Shown one piece after another: positions 1 to 8,087 of a stretch of DNA of 64,000 nucleotides. The stretch's first letter is position 1. The number at the start of each line of letters is the position of its first letter. Made by a program: the position numbers and the translations under genes. The notes beneath the pieces were generated by a model. It made no database searches and was not told the origin of the DNA. It worked only from the letters and a program-made list of their open reading frames with translations. The DNA comes from Achromobacter sp. MYb9 (GTDB lineage: Bacteria > Pseudomonadota > Gammaproteobacteria > Burkholderiales > Burkholderiaceae_B), in NCBI RefSeq assembly GCF_002975275.1, contig NZ_PCOQ01000013.1:89812-153811 (forward strand), in the 5' to 3' direction.

Positions 1-2
1 CC

Positions 3-416
3 GAATTCACCGATCTGCTGGGCCTGTGCCAGTTTCTGCCCGGCGGCAACATCATCAATCTGTCGGTCGCGCTGGGCATGAAGTTCCGCGGCCCCCGCGG
101 CGCGTTCGCGGCGCTGATGGGCTTGATCCTGGCGCCGTCCGCCATCGTCATCCTGCTGGGCATGGTGTACGACCGGTTCCAGAGCGACCCCCACATTCAG
201 CACTTGTTCGCCGGCCTGGCCGCCGCGGCGGCCGGACTGCTGATTTCGATGGCGGTGAAGATCGGCGTGCCAGTGGTGAAGCGCCGCGACTGGCTGGCAG
301 GCGTGGTCGCCACGGTCTGTTTCGTGGCAATCGCCGTGTTGCGCATCCCGCTGTTGCCCACGATGGCAGTCCTGACGCCATTGAGCATCCTGCTGGTCTG
401 GAGGCAACGTCGATGA
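3..416 (+). CDS. Chromate transporter, first half protein (5' truncated by window edge)
   Basis: This is the C-terminal part of a CHR-family membrane protein; the reading frame is already open at base 3, so the true start lies before the window. CHR proteins are thought to move chromate or sulfate-like anions across the inner membrane. The visible 137 residues begin with a CHR-type segment containing QFLPGGN, followed by hydrophobic stretches matching membrane helices and a short basic tail. It ends in an ATGA overlap with the next gene, so the two halves are translationally coupled, as in short-chain CHR pairs where both proteins are needed. The family call is firm; the substrate is inferred. 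Confidence 0.85.
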   Translation, partial: EFTDLLGLCQFLPGGNIINLSVALGMKFRGPRGAFAALMGLILAPSAIVILLGMVYDRFQSDPHIQHLFAGLAAAAAGLLISMAVKIGVPVVKRRDWLAGVVATVCFVAIAVLRIPLLPTMAVLTPLSILLVWRQRR

Positions 417-937
417 TCCAGACCCTGATCTCGCTGGCCCTGATCTTCTCGCAGCTGTCCGTGCTTGCGTTCGGCGGTGGAAACACCATCCTGCCCGAAA
501 TGCAGCGTCAGGTCGTGGACGTGCACGGCTGGATGACGGCAGCCGATTTTTCCGCGCTGTTCGCCTTGGGCCAGGCCGCGCCCGGGCCCAACCTGATGGT
601 GGTCACGCTGGTCGGCTGGCACGTGGCGGGCGGGTGGGGCGTGCTTGTCACGACCATGGCCAAGTTCGGTCCGTCCTCGCTGATCACCATCCTGGCGCTG
701 GGCTTGTGGGAACGCTTCAAAGACCGCCCGTGGCGCGGTGTGATCCAGGCGGGCATCTTCCCGATGACCGTGGGCCTGGTCGCCGCCAGCGCCGCGCTGA
801 TCACCGAGGCTTCGGTGCATACCTGGCTGCTGGGGGCGATTACCGCCGTGGTGGCGTTGTTGGCCAGCACCACGCGCATTCATCCGCTGTGGCTGCTGTT
901 TGGCGGCGCGCTGGTGGGTTTGCTGGCGATTGGTTAG
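413..937 (+). CDS. Chromate transporter, second half protein
   Basis: A 174-residue CHR-domain membrane protein, partner of the upstream half protein. The ATG overlaps the upstream stop by four bases. The N-terminus carries the CHR signature FGGGNTILPEMQ near residues 22-33 and AAPGPNLMVV near 60-70, followed by several hydrophobic helices. A single CHR domain of about this length is normal for the short-chain subfamily. The last codons lie inside a strong inverted repeat (925-960). Chromate is the family's usual assigned substrate; nothing local proves chromate resistance, and no chrB-like regulator is seen. Confidence 0.87.
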   Translation: MIQTLISLALIFSQLSVLAFGGGNTILPEMQRQVVDVHGWMTAADFSALFALGQAAPGPNLMVVTLVGWHVAGGWGVLVTTMAKFGPSSLITILALGLWERFKDRPWRGVIQAGIFPMTVGLVAASAALITEASVHTWLLGAITAVVALLASTTRIHPLWLLFGGALVGLLAIG

Positions 938-992
938 CGCTGCGGCGCTAGCCAATCGCCGCGCGGGCGTCACGGCTGTGACGACCCGCGCG
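925..992. terminator. Two abutting stem-loops between convergent genes
   Basis: Two hairpins lie back to back between the chromate transporter and the methyltransferase. The first (925-960) has 16-base arms with one G-T pair and a TGCG loop, and it includes the transporter stop codon. The second (960-992) has a 6-bp upper stem (CGTCAC/GTGACG, loop GGCT), one bulged A and an 8-bp GC lower stem. Neither is followed by a T tract, so a role as bidirectional transcription end or mRNA 3' protector is inferred from position only. Confidence 0.5.
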
Positions 993-1009
993 TTGCGCCT
1001 TGCCGAAGA

Positions 1010-2245
1010 TCAGGCGGCGGCGCCCAATCTCCACAAAGACGTGACTTCCTTCGAGCGCGCTGCGTATAGCGGGTCGCTCGGGTCTTTGGCGCGGGCGTGC
1101 GTCGGGCGTGTGTCGATGCGTTCAATGACGCGCAAGCCGGCGGCCTGGATCATTTCCATCAGCTGTTCACGGGTGCGCAGGCCCAGATGTTCCGCCAAGT
1201 CGGACAGGATCAGCCAGCCTTCGCCGTTGGGCGTCAGATGTTCGGTCAGGCCGTTGAGAAACCCGCGCAGCATGCGGCTGTCGGGGTCGTACACGGCATG
1301 CTCGACGGGCGAGCTGGGACGGGCGGGCAGCCAGGGCGGATTGCAGACGATCAGCGACACGCGGCCTTCGGGGAACAGGTCGGCCTCGACGATATCGACC
1401 TGTTTCGCCAGGCCCAGCCGTTCCAGGTTTTCGCGGGCGCAAGCCAGCGCGCGCGGGTCCTGGTCGGTGCCGATGACGCGCTTGCCGCCACGGCGCGCGA
1501 TCACGGCGGCCAGGACGCCGGTGCCGGTGCCGATATCGAAGGCGACGCCGCCACGCGGCATCGGCGTATTCGCCACCAGTTCAACATATTCGCCGCGCAG
1601 CGGCGAAAACACGCCGTAGTGCGGGTGGATGCGGTTGTTCAGGGCGGGAATCTCAACGCCCTTCTTGCGCCATTCAAAGGCGCCGATCAGGCCCAGCAAT
1701 TCGCGCAGCGACGCCACGTAGGGCTCGTCGGCCGGGCCGTGGACTTCTTCGCAGGCTTGCCGCGCGTCGGGCGCGCGGCGCAGCGAAATACCGTGGCCGG
1801 CGTCGAACGGGATCAGCAGCATGCCCAGGATGCGGGCGCGCTGCGACTGGATCTGGCGGTGCTGGTTGAAGGCTTCCAGCAAGGTTTCCACCGGTTTGCG
1901 CGGACGCTTGTCCACGCGCCGGGTCATCGCCTGCAGCAGCAGGCGGGCGTTCTGGAAGTCGCCGCGCCACAACAGGCCCACGCCTTCGCAGGCCTGGCGG
2001 TACGCCATGTCCGCGGTCAGGGTGTCGTCCACCACCACCACGCGCTTGGGCGGCGTCGCGCCGGTTTCAGAGCGCCAGCGGGCGGAATGGGGGACACTAT
2101 TTTCTTCCCAGTGCAATTCAGGGGCGGTCAACGCGGCGCTCCGGTAGAGACGGGGGGACGGGGCAGGATCATGGGGCAGGAGATAAAAAGAAAGGGCGCG
2201 GGCTGCCAATGTAGCAGTTTCGCGCCCTGTGACGTTGCGCGGCAC
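1010..2245 (-). CDS. Class I SAM-dependent methyltransferase (methyltransferase small domain)
   Basis: The protein has an N-terminal region of about 215 residues without a recognised catalytic motif, then a Rossmann methyltransferase domain with the SAM loop FDIGTGTG and the motif NPPW. NPPW/NPPY is typical of N-methyltransferases acting on amide or amine nitrogens, as in the PrmC/HemK and RlmG/RsmC group. The target is unknown; rRNA or protein glutamine are possibilities. The 411-residue form uses a GTG start at 2245 with no visible ribosome binding site, so the real start may lie further in. The gene stands alone, convergent with the chromate pair. Confidence 0.75.
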   Translation of the reverse strand: MPRNVTGRETATLAARALSFYLLPHDPAPSPRLYRSAALTAPELHWEENSVPHSARWRSETGATPPKRVVVVDDTLTADMAYRQACEGVGLLWRGDFQNARLLLQAMTRRVDKRPRKPVETLLEAFNQHRQIQSQRARILGMLLIPFDAGHGISLRRAPDARQACEEVHGPADEPYVASLRELLGLIGAFEWRKKGVEIPALNNRIHPHYGVFSPLRGEYVELVANTPMPRGGVAFDIGTGTGVLAAVIARRGGKRVIGTDQDPRALACARENLERLGLAKQVDIVEADLFPEGRVSLIVCNPPWLPARPSSPVEHAVYDPDSRMLRGFLNGLTEHLTPNGEGWLILSDLAEHLGLRTREQLMEMIQAAGLRVIERIDTRPTHARAKDPSDPLYAARSKEVTSLWRLGAAA

Positions 2246-2283
2246 CCGGGTTGCCCCGGGCGTCAGGCCGGCCGGACCGCCTT

Positions 2284-3951
2284 CTACTGGAACAGCACGA
2301 CCGCTTTCTGCAGCGTGATCCAGATGCCCCAGGCCAGCGGGATGCCCACGCAGGCCCAGGCGAACATCACCAGCGCCGCGGGCGTGCGGAACGTGGAGGT
2401 GCCCACGCCATGGGTTTCGGCGGCGACGGCGCGTTCATGCGCCAAGGCCTTCTCATGCGTCAGTTCGGCGTCCGTCATGAAGTACTTGGGGTTGACCGGG
2501 CGGATCGCCAGGTTGCACAGGAAGCCCAGCACCAGCATGCCCGCCAGGATGTACATGGTGATGTCGTAGACCTGCGCGCGCGGCACGCCGATCGACAACT
2601 GGTATTCACGGATGTAGTTCACCAGCACCGGCCCGAAGATGCCCGCCGCCGACCACGCCGTCAGCAGGCGGCCATGGATGGCGCCCACCATCTGCGTGCC
2701 GAACAGGTCGGCCAGGTACGCGGGCACCGTGGCAAAACCGCCTCCGTACATGGACAGGATCACGCAGAAGGCCGCCACGAACAGGGCCAATGCGCCGATA
2801 TGCGCGGTCCAGGGAATGGCGGAATACAGGACGAAGCCCAGCACCAGGAAGATCAGATAGGTTGTCTTGCGGCCCAGCTTGTCCGACAGGCTGGCCCAGA
2901 AGAAGCGGCCACCGATGTTGAACAGGCTGAGCAAGCCGGTGAAGCCCGCCGCGATGGCGGCGATGGCGGCCAGCTGATCCTTGTCCAACTGGCCAAAGCC
3001 CAGTTCCGGCTTGTTGATCAGACCTCCGCCGAACACTTCTTGCAGCAAGGGAGAGGCCATGCCCAGGATGCCGATGCCCGCCGTCACGTTCAAGCACAGC
3101 ACCAGCCACACCAGCCAGAACTGCGGCACGCCCCAGACGCGCTTCACGTGGACGTGGCCCTTGGTGATCATGGCGTTGTTGGCCTGCTTGGCGGGGGCGC
3201 TCCAGCCTTCGGGCTTCCAGCCCGTCGGCGGCACGCGGTAGCCCAGCGCGCCGGACATCATGAAGATGAAATACACCGCCGCCATGGTCAGAAAGGTCTG
3301 CCAGACGCCCGGCGAGGTCGGCGTGGCGAAGTGGCGCATCAGCAGGTCGGCCAGCGGCGCGCCGATCATCGCGCCGCCGCCGAAGCCCATGATGGCCATG
3401 CCGGTGGCCATGCCGCGGCGGTCCGGAAACCATTTGATGAGCGTGCTGACGGGCGAGATATAACCCAACCCCAGCCCGATGCCGCCGATGACGCCGGACC
3501 CCAGCCACAGCATCCACATCTGGTGCAGGTATACGCCGATGGCCGAAATCACCAGGCCGCCGCACCAGCACAAGGCCGACACCACGCCCGCCTTGCGGGG
3601 GCCGGCGCGTTCAAGCCAGCCGCCCCATAGCGCGGCGGAACATCCCAGCAGCACGAAGAACAGGGTGTACATCCAGCCCATCGTGGAAATCTTCCAGTCG
3701 CAGCTGGTCGTGAGCAGCTCGGCGGCCAGGCTCATGTCGGCCGGGCAGGCCAGCGGTTTGGTCCCGCCCACCATCTTGGACAAGGGTATCCAGAACACCG
3801 AGAAGCCATAGGCCATGCCGATGCACAGGTGGATGGCCAAGGCGGCCGGCGGGACCAGCCAGCGCGAGAATCCCGGTCCGGCGATGGTGCGTTCTTTATC
3901 AAAAAACCCCGGCCTTGCGCCAGGCAGGTCCAGTGTGGCGGTGCTTTCCAT
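2284..3951 (-). CDS. OFA-family MFS transporter (oxalate/formate antiporter type)
   Basis: A 555-residue major facilitator protein with about 12 hydrophobic helices and an extended hydrophilic loop after the sixth; it is longer than the roughly 420 residues of OxlT. Features include the N-terminal AYGFSVFWIPL and the MFS loop WFPDRRGMATG between helices. It follows the fds operon on the same strand 116 bases after fdsD, which supports formate as a substrate: uptake for, or relief of, the formate dehydrogenase. The start is set by an ATG preceded by GGAG in the 3952-3965 region. Family membership is firm; substrate and direction are inferred from neighbours. Confidence 0.82.
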   Translation of the reverse strand: MESTATLDLPGARPGFFDKERTIAGPGFSRWLVPPAALAIHLCIGMAYGFSVFWIPLSKMVGGTKPLACPADMSLAAELLTTSCDWKISTMGWMYTLFFVLLGCSAALWGGWLERAGPRKAGVVSALCWCGGLVISAIGVYLHQMWMLWLGSGVIGGIGLGLGYISPVSTLIKWFPDRRGMATGMAIMGFGGGAMIGAPLADLLMRHFATPTSPGVWQTFLTMAAVYFIFMMSGALGYRVPPTGWKPEGWSAPAKQANNAMITKGHVHVKRVWGVPQFWLVWLVLCLNVTAGIGILGMASPLLQEVFGGGLINKPELGFGQLDKDQLAAIAAIAAGFTGLLSLFNIGGRFFWASLSDKLGRKTTYLIFLVLGFVLYSAIPWTAHIGALALFVAAFCVILSMYGGGFATVPAYLADLFGTQMVGAIHGRLLTAWSAAGIFGPVLVNYIREYQLSIGVPRAQVYDITMYILAGMLVLGFLCNLAIRPVNPKYFMTDAELTHEKALAHERAVAAETHGVGTSTFRTPAALVMFAWACVGIPLAWGIWITLQKAVVLFQ

Positions 3952-4067
3952 GTTGTCTCCTCAGGGGTGCGGCTTTATCGAGCACGCCGACCGGAAATAC
4001 AACGGTGGCGCGGCTTCTTTTTGAATCCGTCACTGCGTACTGACTGCGGTAAAGCGGTTGCGCGCGC

Positions 4068-4325
4068 CTATCCCACGCGGGGCGCTGGCGTCAGGCGCTG
4101 GCGGTTCTGCGTGACCGCGTCCAGCACCAGGGGATGCAACTGTTCTTCGCCGGCATCGCCGTCGGGGCGTTGCGCCAGAAAGCCCAGCAGCTCGTTGCGC
4201 ATGCGGGGTTCCCAGAACTTGTGGATATGGTTGGCCACGCCTTCCAGCGCTTCGTGCCGGTCCGGCATGGCGTCGAAGAACTGGCCGATGCGGTTGGCCA
4301 TGCGGATGAGGTTGCCGATTTCCAT
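4068..4325 (-). CDS. fdsD: NAD-dependent formate dehydrogenase, delta subunit
   Basis: An 85-residue soluble protein of the FdsD family, recognised from the segments LIRMANRIGQFF and ANHIHKFWEPRMR. FdsD is the smallest component of the cytoplasmic molybdenum FDH complex (FdsGBAD); it has no cofactor motif and is needed for full assembly or activity. It is the last fds gene, 18 bases after fdhD on the same strand. The length is typical of the family. Confidence 0.88.
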   Translation of the reverse strand: MEIGNLIRMANRIGQFFDAMPDRHEALEGVANHIHKFWEPRMRNELLGFLAQRPDGDAGEEQLHPLVLDAVTQNRQRLTPAPRVG

Positions 4326-4343
4326 TGCGTGTCGGGGTCCGGT

Positions 4344-5165
4344 TCAGGGGATGAGGCGGTCGGGGTGGGAATAAAGCGTGGCGTCGTCGTTGCGCAGGAA
4401 GCCCACCAGGCTGACGTTGGCATCCTGCGCCAGCCGGATGGCCAGGGCGGTGGGGGCGGATACGGCCGCCAGCACGGCCACGCCGGCCGCGGCCGTTTTC
4501 TGCACCATTTCGAAGCTGGCCCGGCTGGATACCAGCACGATGCCGTCGCCGGCATTCATGGCCTGGCGCGCCAGCGCGCCCACCAGCTTGTCCAGCGCGT
4601 TGTGGCGGCCCACGTCCTCGCGCACCAGCGCGACGACGCCGTCGGCGCCCGCCCAGCCCGCCGCATGGGTCGCGCCGGTGATGTCGTGCAGCGCCTGGCG
4701 GGCGCGCATGTCGCGCATGGCCGCCAGCACTGATCGGATGCGCACGGGAGACCCGTTGGTGACCGGCGCCACCGGGCGCAGCACCTCCGGCAGCGTCTCC
4801 ACGCCGCACAAGCCGCAGCCCGTGCGCCCGGCCATCGCGCGTCGCCGCGATTTCAGCCGCACTTCACAGGCGCTGGAGATCTCCAGCTGGATCACGATGC
4901 CGTCGCATTGCGGCAGCAGGTCGATGCCGCGCACGTCGCTGACGCTGTCGATGATGCCTTCCGACAGGGCGAAGCCCACGGCGAAGTCTTCCAGGTCTGC
5001 CGGCGTGGCCAGCATGGTCGCGTGGCTGATGCCGTTGAATTCCAGCGCCACCGGGGTTTCCTCGGCGACGAAGTCGGTTTCGGGGGCGGGGGCGATGGCG
5101 CCGCCCCGCACACGCTTGACCTGGGTCTGCGTGCAGTCGGGGCGGGAAGACGGGGGCGTGGTCAT
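4344..5165 (-). CDS. fdhD: Formate dehydrogenase accessory sulfurtransferase FdhD/FdsC
   Basis: FdhD-family proteins receive sulfur from a cysteine desulfurase and place the sulfido ligand on the bis-MGD cofactor before it enters formate dehydrogenase. The 273-residue product has the conserved CxxC pair in CGLCG at Cys117 and Cys120, plus the downstream segments DVGRHNALDKL and VLVSSRASFEMVQK typical of the family. It lies between fdsA and fdsD, the usual fdsC position in fdsGBACD operons. The ATG is 30 bases after the fdsA stop. Confidence 0.93.
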   Translation of the reverse strand: MTTPPSSRPDCTQTQVKRVRGGAIAPAPETDFVAEETPVALEFNGISHATMLATPADLEDFAVGFALSEGIIDSVSDVRGIDLLPQCDGIVIQLEISSACEVRLKSRRRAMAGRTGCGLCGVETLPEVLRPVAPVTNGSPVRIRSVLAAMRDMRARQALHDITGATHAAGWAGADGVVALVREDVGRHNALDKLVGALARQAMNAGDGIVLVSSRASFEMVQKTAAAGVAVLAAVSAPTALAIRLAQDANVSLVGFLRNDDATLYSHPDRLIP

Positions 5166-5195
5166 GGCATCCAGGGCGGTCGTGGCCGGCAGGGG

Positions 5196-8072
5196 TTACT
5201 TCCCGGTCAGCGCCGCTTCGCTTTCGCGCGATCGCTCGCGCAGCAGTTTTTGCTGAATGTCGGCAAAGCGCGACCACTGGCGCTGCCATTCCGAAGGCTG
5301 GGACACGCGCGTGACCTGCACGGCCGTGACCTTGTATTCGGGGCAGTTGGTCGCCCAGTCGGAGGCGTCGGTCGTGACGACGTTGGCGCCGGATTCGGGA
5401 AAGTGGAACGTGGTGTATACCACGCCCGGTTGCACCCGGTCGGTCAGCGTCGCGCGTAGCACGGTTTCGCCCGCGCGGCTTTGGATGCCGACCCAATCGC
5501 CTTCGGCCACGCCACGGTCCTCGGCGTCTTGCGGGTGCAGTTCCAACACGTCCTCGCCATGCCACATCACGTTGGGCGTGCGCCGCGTCTGCGCACCCAC
5601 GTTGTACTGGGACAGGATGCGGCCCGTCGTCAACAGCAGCGGGAAACGCCGCGTGCTGCGTTCATCGGTGGGCACGTACTTGGTGATCATGAACTTGCCC
5701 TTGCCGCGCACGAAGGCGTCGATGTGCATGATGGGCGTGCCTTCTGGCGCGTCGTCGTTGCACGGCCACTGCAGGCTGCCCAGCCTGTCCAGCTTGTCGT
5801 AGCTGACGCCCGAGAACGTCGGCGTCAGCCGGGCGATCTCTTCCATGATCTCGCGCGGGTGCTTGTAGTTCATGGGGTAGCCCAGCGCGTTCGACAGCGC
5901 TACGGTCACCTCCCAGTCAGACTTGCCGTTCTTGGGCTCCATCACCTTGCGCACGCGGGAAATGCGGCGTTCGGCATTGGTGAAGGTGCCGTCCTTTTCC
6001 AGGAAGGACGAACCGGGCAGGAACACGTGCGCGTACTTGGCGGTTTCGTTCAGGAACAGGTCCTGCACCACGATGCACTCCATCGCCGCCAGCGACGCCG
6101 CCACGTGCTGCGTGTTGGGGTCGGACTGCACGATGTCTTCGCCCTGGCAATACAGGCCCTTGAACGAGCCGCCCAGCGCCGCTTCGAACATGTTCGGAAT
6201 GCGCAGGCCGGGTTCGGGTTGCAGCGTCACGCCCCAGTCCTTCTCGAACTGCGCGCGCACGACGTTGTCCGAAATGTGCCGGTAGCCGGGCAGTTCGTGC
6301 GGGAACGAGCCCATGTCGCACGAGCCTTGCACGTTGTTCTGGCCGCGCAGCGGATTGACGCCCACGCCCTCGCGGCCGATGTTGCCGGTGGCCATCGCCA
6401 GGTTGGCGATGGCCATCACGGTGGTGGAGCCCTGGCTGTGCTCGGTCACGCCCAGGCCGTAATAGATGGAGCCGTTGCCGCCGGTGGCGAACAGGCGCGC
6501 CGCGCCACGCACGGCCTGTGCCGGCACGCCGGTGATCTCTTCCATGGCTTCCGGCGAATTCTCGGGCAGCGACACGAAGTCGCGCCATTCGTTGAACGCC
6601 TTCGTTTCGCAGCGCTCGGCCACGAAGGCTTCGTCGATCAGCCCTTCGGTGGCGATCACGTGGGCCAGCGAGGACAGCAGCGCCGTGTTGGTGCCGGGCC
6701 GCACCTGCAGATGGAAGTCGGCCTTGATGTGCGGCGAACTCACCAGTTCGATGCGGCGGGGATCGATCACGATCAGGCGCGCGCCCTGGCGCAGCCGGCG
6801 CTTCAGCCGCGAGGCGAACACCGGGTGGCCGCTGCTGGGGTTGGCGCCCATCACGATGACGACGTCGGTGTGCATCACCGAATCGAAGGTTTGCGTGCCG
6901 GCGGATTCGCCCAGCGTTTGCTTCAGGCCGTAGCCGGTGGGCGAATGGCAAACCCGTGCGCACGTATCGACGTTATTGGTGCCGAACGCCGCGCGCACCA
7001 GCTTCTGCACCAGCCAGGTTTCTTCGTTGGTGCAGCGCGACGACGTGATGCCGCCCACCGCATCGCGGCCGTATTGGCTTTGGATGCGGCGGAATTCGGA
7101 CGCGGCGTAATTGATGGCCTCGTCCCAGGACACTTCCTTCCAGGAGTCCGTGATGTGCTTGCGGATCATGGGCTTCGTCACGCGTTCCTTGTGCGTGGCG
7201 TAGCCCCAGGCGAACCGGCCCTTCACGCAGGAATGCCCACGGTTGGCCTGGCCGTCTTTCCAGGGCACCATGCGCACGACTTCCTGGCCTTTCATTTCGG
7301 CCTTGAACCCGCAGCCCACGCCGCAATAGGCGCACGTGGTCACGACCGAGTGTTCGGCCTGGCCCATCATGATGACGGTCTTTTCCTGCAGGGTAGAGGT
7401 CGGACAGGCCTGCACGCAGGCGCCACAGGACACGCATTCGCTGTCCAGGAACGATTGGTCCTGCCCCGGCGACACGCGGGAATCGAAGCCCTTGCCCGAG
7501 ATCGTCAACGCAAAGGTGCCCTGCGTTTCCTCGCAAGCGCGCACGCAGCGGTTGCAGACGATGCACTTGGACGCGTCGTAGCTGAAGTACGGGTTGGAAT
7601 CGTCGGTCTTGGCTTTCAGGTGGTTGGCGCCGTCATAGCCGTAGCGCACGTTGCGCAGGCCCACGACGCCCGCCATGTCCTGCAGTTCGCAATCGCCGTT
7701 GGCGGGGCAGGTCAGGCAATCCAGCGGGTGGTCCGAGATGTACAGCTCCATGACGCCGCGGCGCAGGTCATGCAGCTTGGGCGTCTCGGTGTAGACGACC
7801 ATGCCGTTTTCGGCCGGCGTGGTGCAAGACGCCGGATAGCCGCGGCGGCCTTCGATCTGCACCAGGCAAAGCCGGCACGAGCCGAAGGGTTCAAGGCTGT
7901 CGGTGGCGCACAGCTTGGGAATGTTGATGCCGGCCTCGGCGGCGGCGCGCATCAGGGATGTGCCCTCGGCGACGCTGATTTCCTGGCCGTCGATGGTCAG
8001 GGTGACGGTTTTTTCCGAGACGCGTTCGGGCGTGCCCAGGTCGCGCTCGCGCTTGATGACGGTTTCTAGCAT
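5196..8072 (-). CDS. fdsA: NAD-dependent formate dehydrogenase, alpha (catalytic, Mo) subunit
   Basis: The 958-residue catalytic subunit oxidises formate to CO2 at a molybdenum bis-MGD centre. In order there is a [2Fe-2S] ferredoxin domain (Cys55, 66, 69, 83), a NuoG-like His-Cys3 cluster (His115, Cys119, 122, 128), two ferredoxin-type [4Fe-4S] sets (Cys170-180 and Cys213-223), the Mo-proximal cluster (Cys247, 250, 254, 282) and the molybdopterin oxidoreductase domains. The Mo ligand is Cys375 followed by His376 in RVCHSPT, so this is a Cys and not a selenocysteine enzyme. Electrons pass through FdsG and FdsB to NAD+. The length matches characterised FdsA proteins. Confidence 0.96.
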   Translation of the reverse strand: MLETVIKRERDLGTPERVSEKTVTLTIDGQEISVAEGTSLMRAAAEAGINIPKLCATDSLEPFGSCRLCLVQIEGRRGYPASCTTPAENGMVVYTETPKLHDLRRGVMELYISDHPLDCLTCPANGDCELQDMAGVVGLRNVRYGYDGANHLKAKTDDSNPYFSYDASKCIVCNRCVRACEETQGTFALTISGKGFDSRVSPGQDQSFLDSECVSCGACVQACPTSTLQEKTVIMMGQAEHSVVTTCAYCGVGCGFKAEMKGQEVVRMVPWKDGQANRGHSCVKGRFAWGYATHKERVTKPMIRKHITDSWKEVSWDEAINYAASEFRRIQSQYGRDAVGGITSSRCTNEETWLVQKLVRAAFGTNNVDTCARVCHSPTGYGLKQTLGESAGTQTFDSVMHTDVVIVMGANPSSGHPVFASRLKRRLRQGARLIVIDPRRIELVSSPHIKADFHLQVRPGTNTALLSSLAHVIATEGLIDEAFVAERCETKAFNEWRDFVSLPENSPEAMEEITGVPAQAVRGAARLFATGGNGSIYYGLGVTEHSQGSTTVMAIANLAMATGNIGREGVGVNPLRGQNNVQGSCDMGSFPHELPGYRHISDNVVRAQFEKDWGVTLQPEPGLRIPNMFEAALGGSFKGLYCQGEDIVQSDPNTQHVAASLAAMECIVVQDLFLNETAKYAHVFLPGSSFLEKDGTFTNAERRISRVRKVMEPKNGKSDWEVTVALSNALGYPMNYKHPREIMEEIARLTPTFSGVSYDKLDRLGSLQWPCNDDAPEGTPIMHIDAFVRGKGKFMITKYVPTDERSTRRFPLLLTTGRILSQYNVGAQTRRTPNVMWHGEDVLELHPQDAEDRGVAEGDWVGIQSRAGETVLRATLTDRVQPGVVYTTFHFPESGANVVTTDASDWATNCPEYKVTAVQVTRVSQPSEWQRQWSRFADIQQKLLRERSRESEAALTGK

Positions 8073-8087
8073 GTCGGTCTCTCGGGT

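Noticed and set aside
5481..8069. An 862-codon open frame antisense to fdsA
   Set aside because: Long antisense frames are expected in GC-rich genes with strong third-position bias; the product is low-complexity, rich in His, Arg and Ala, and matches nothing, while fdsA on the other strand has every expected motif.
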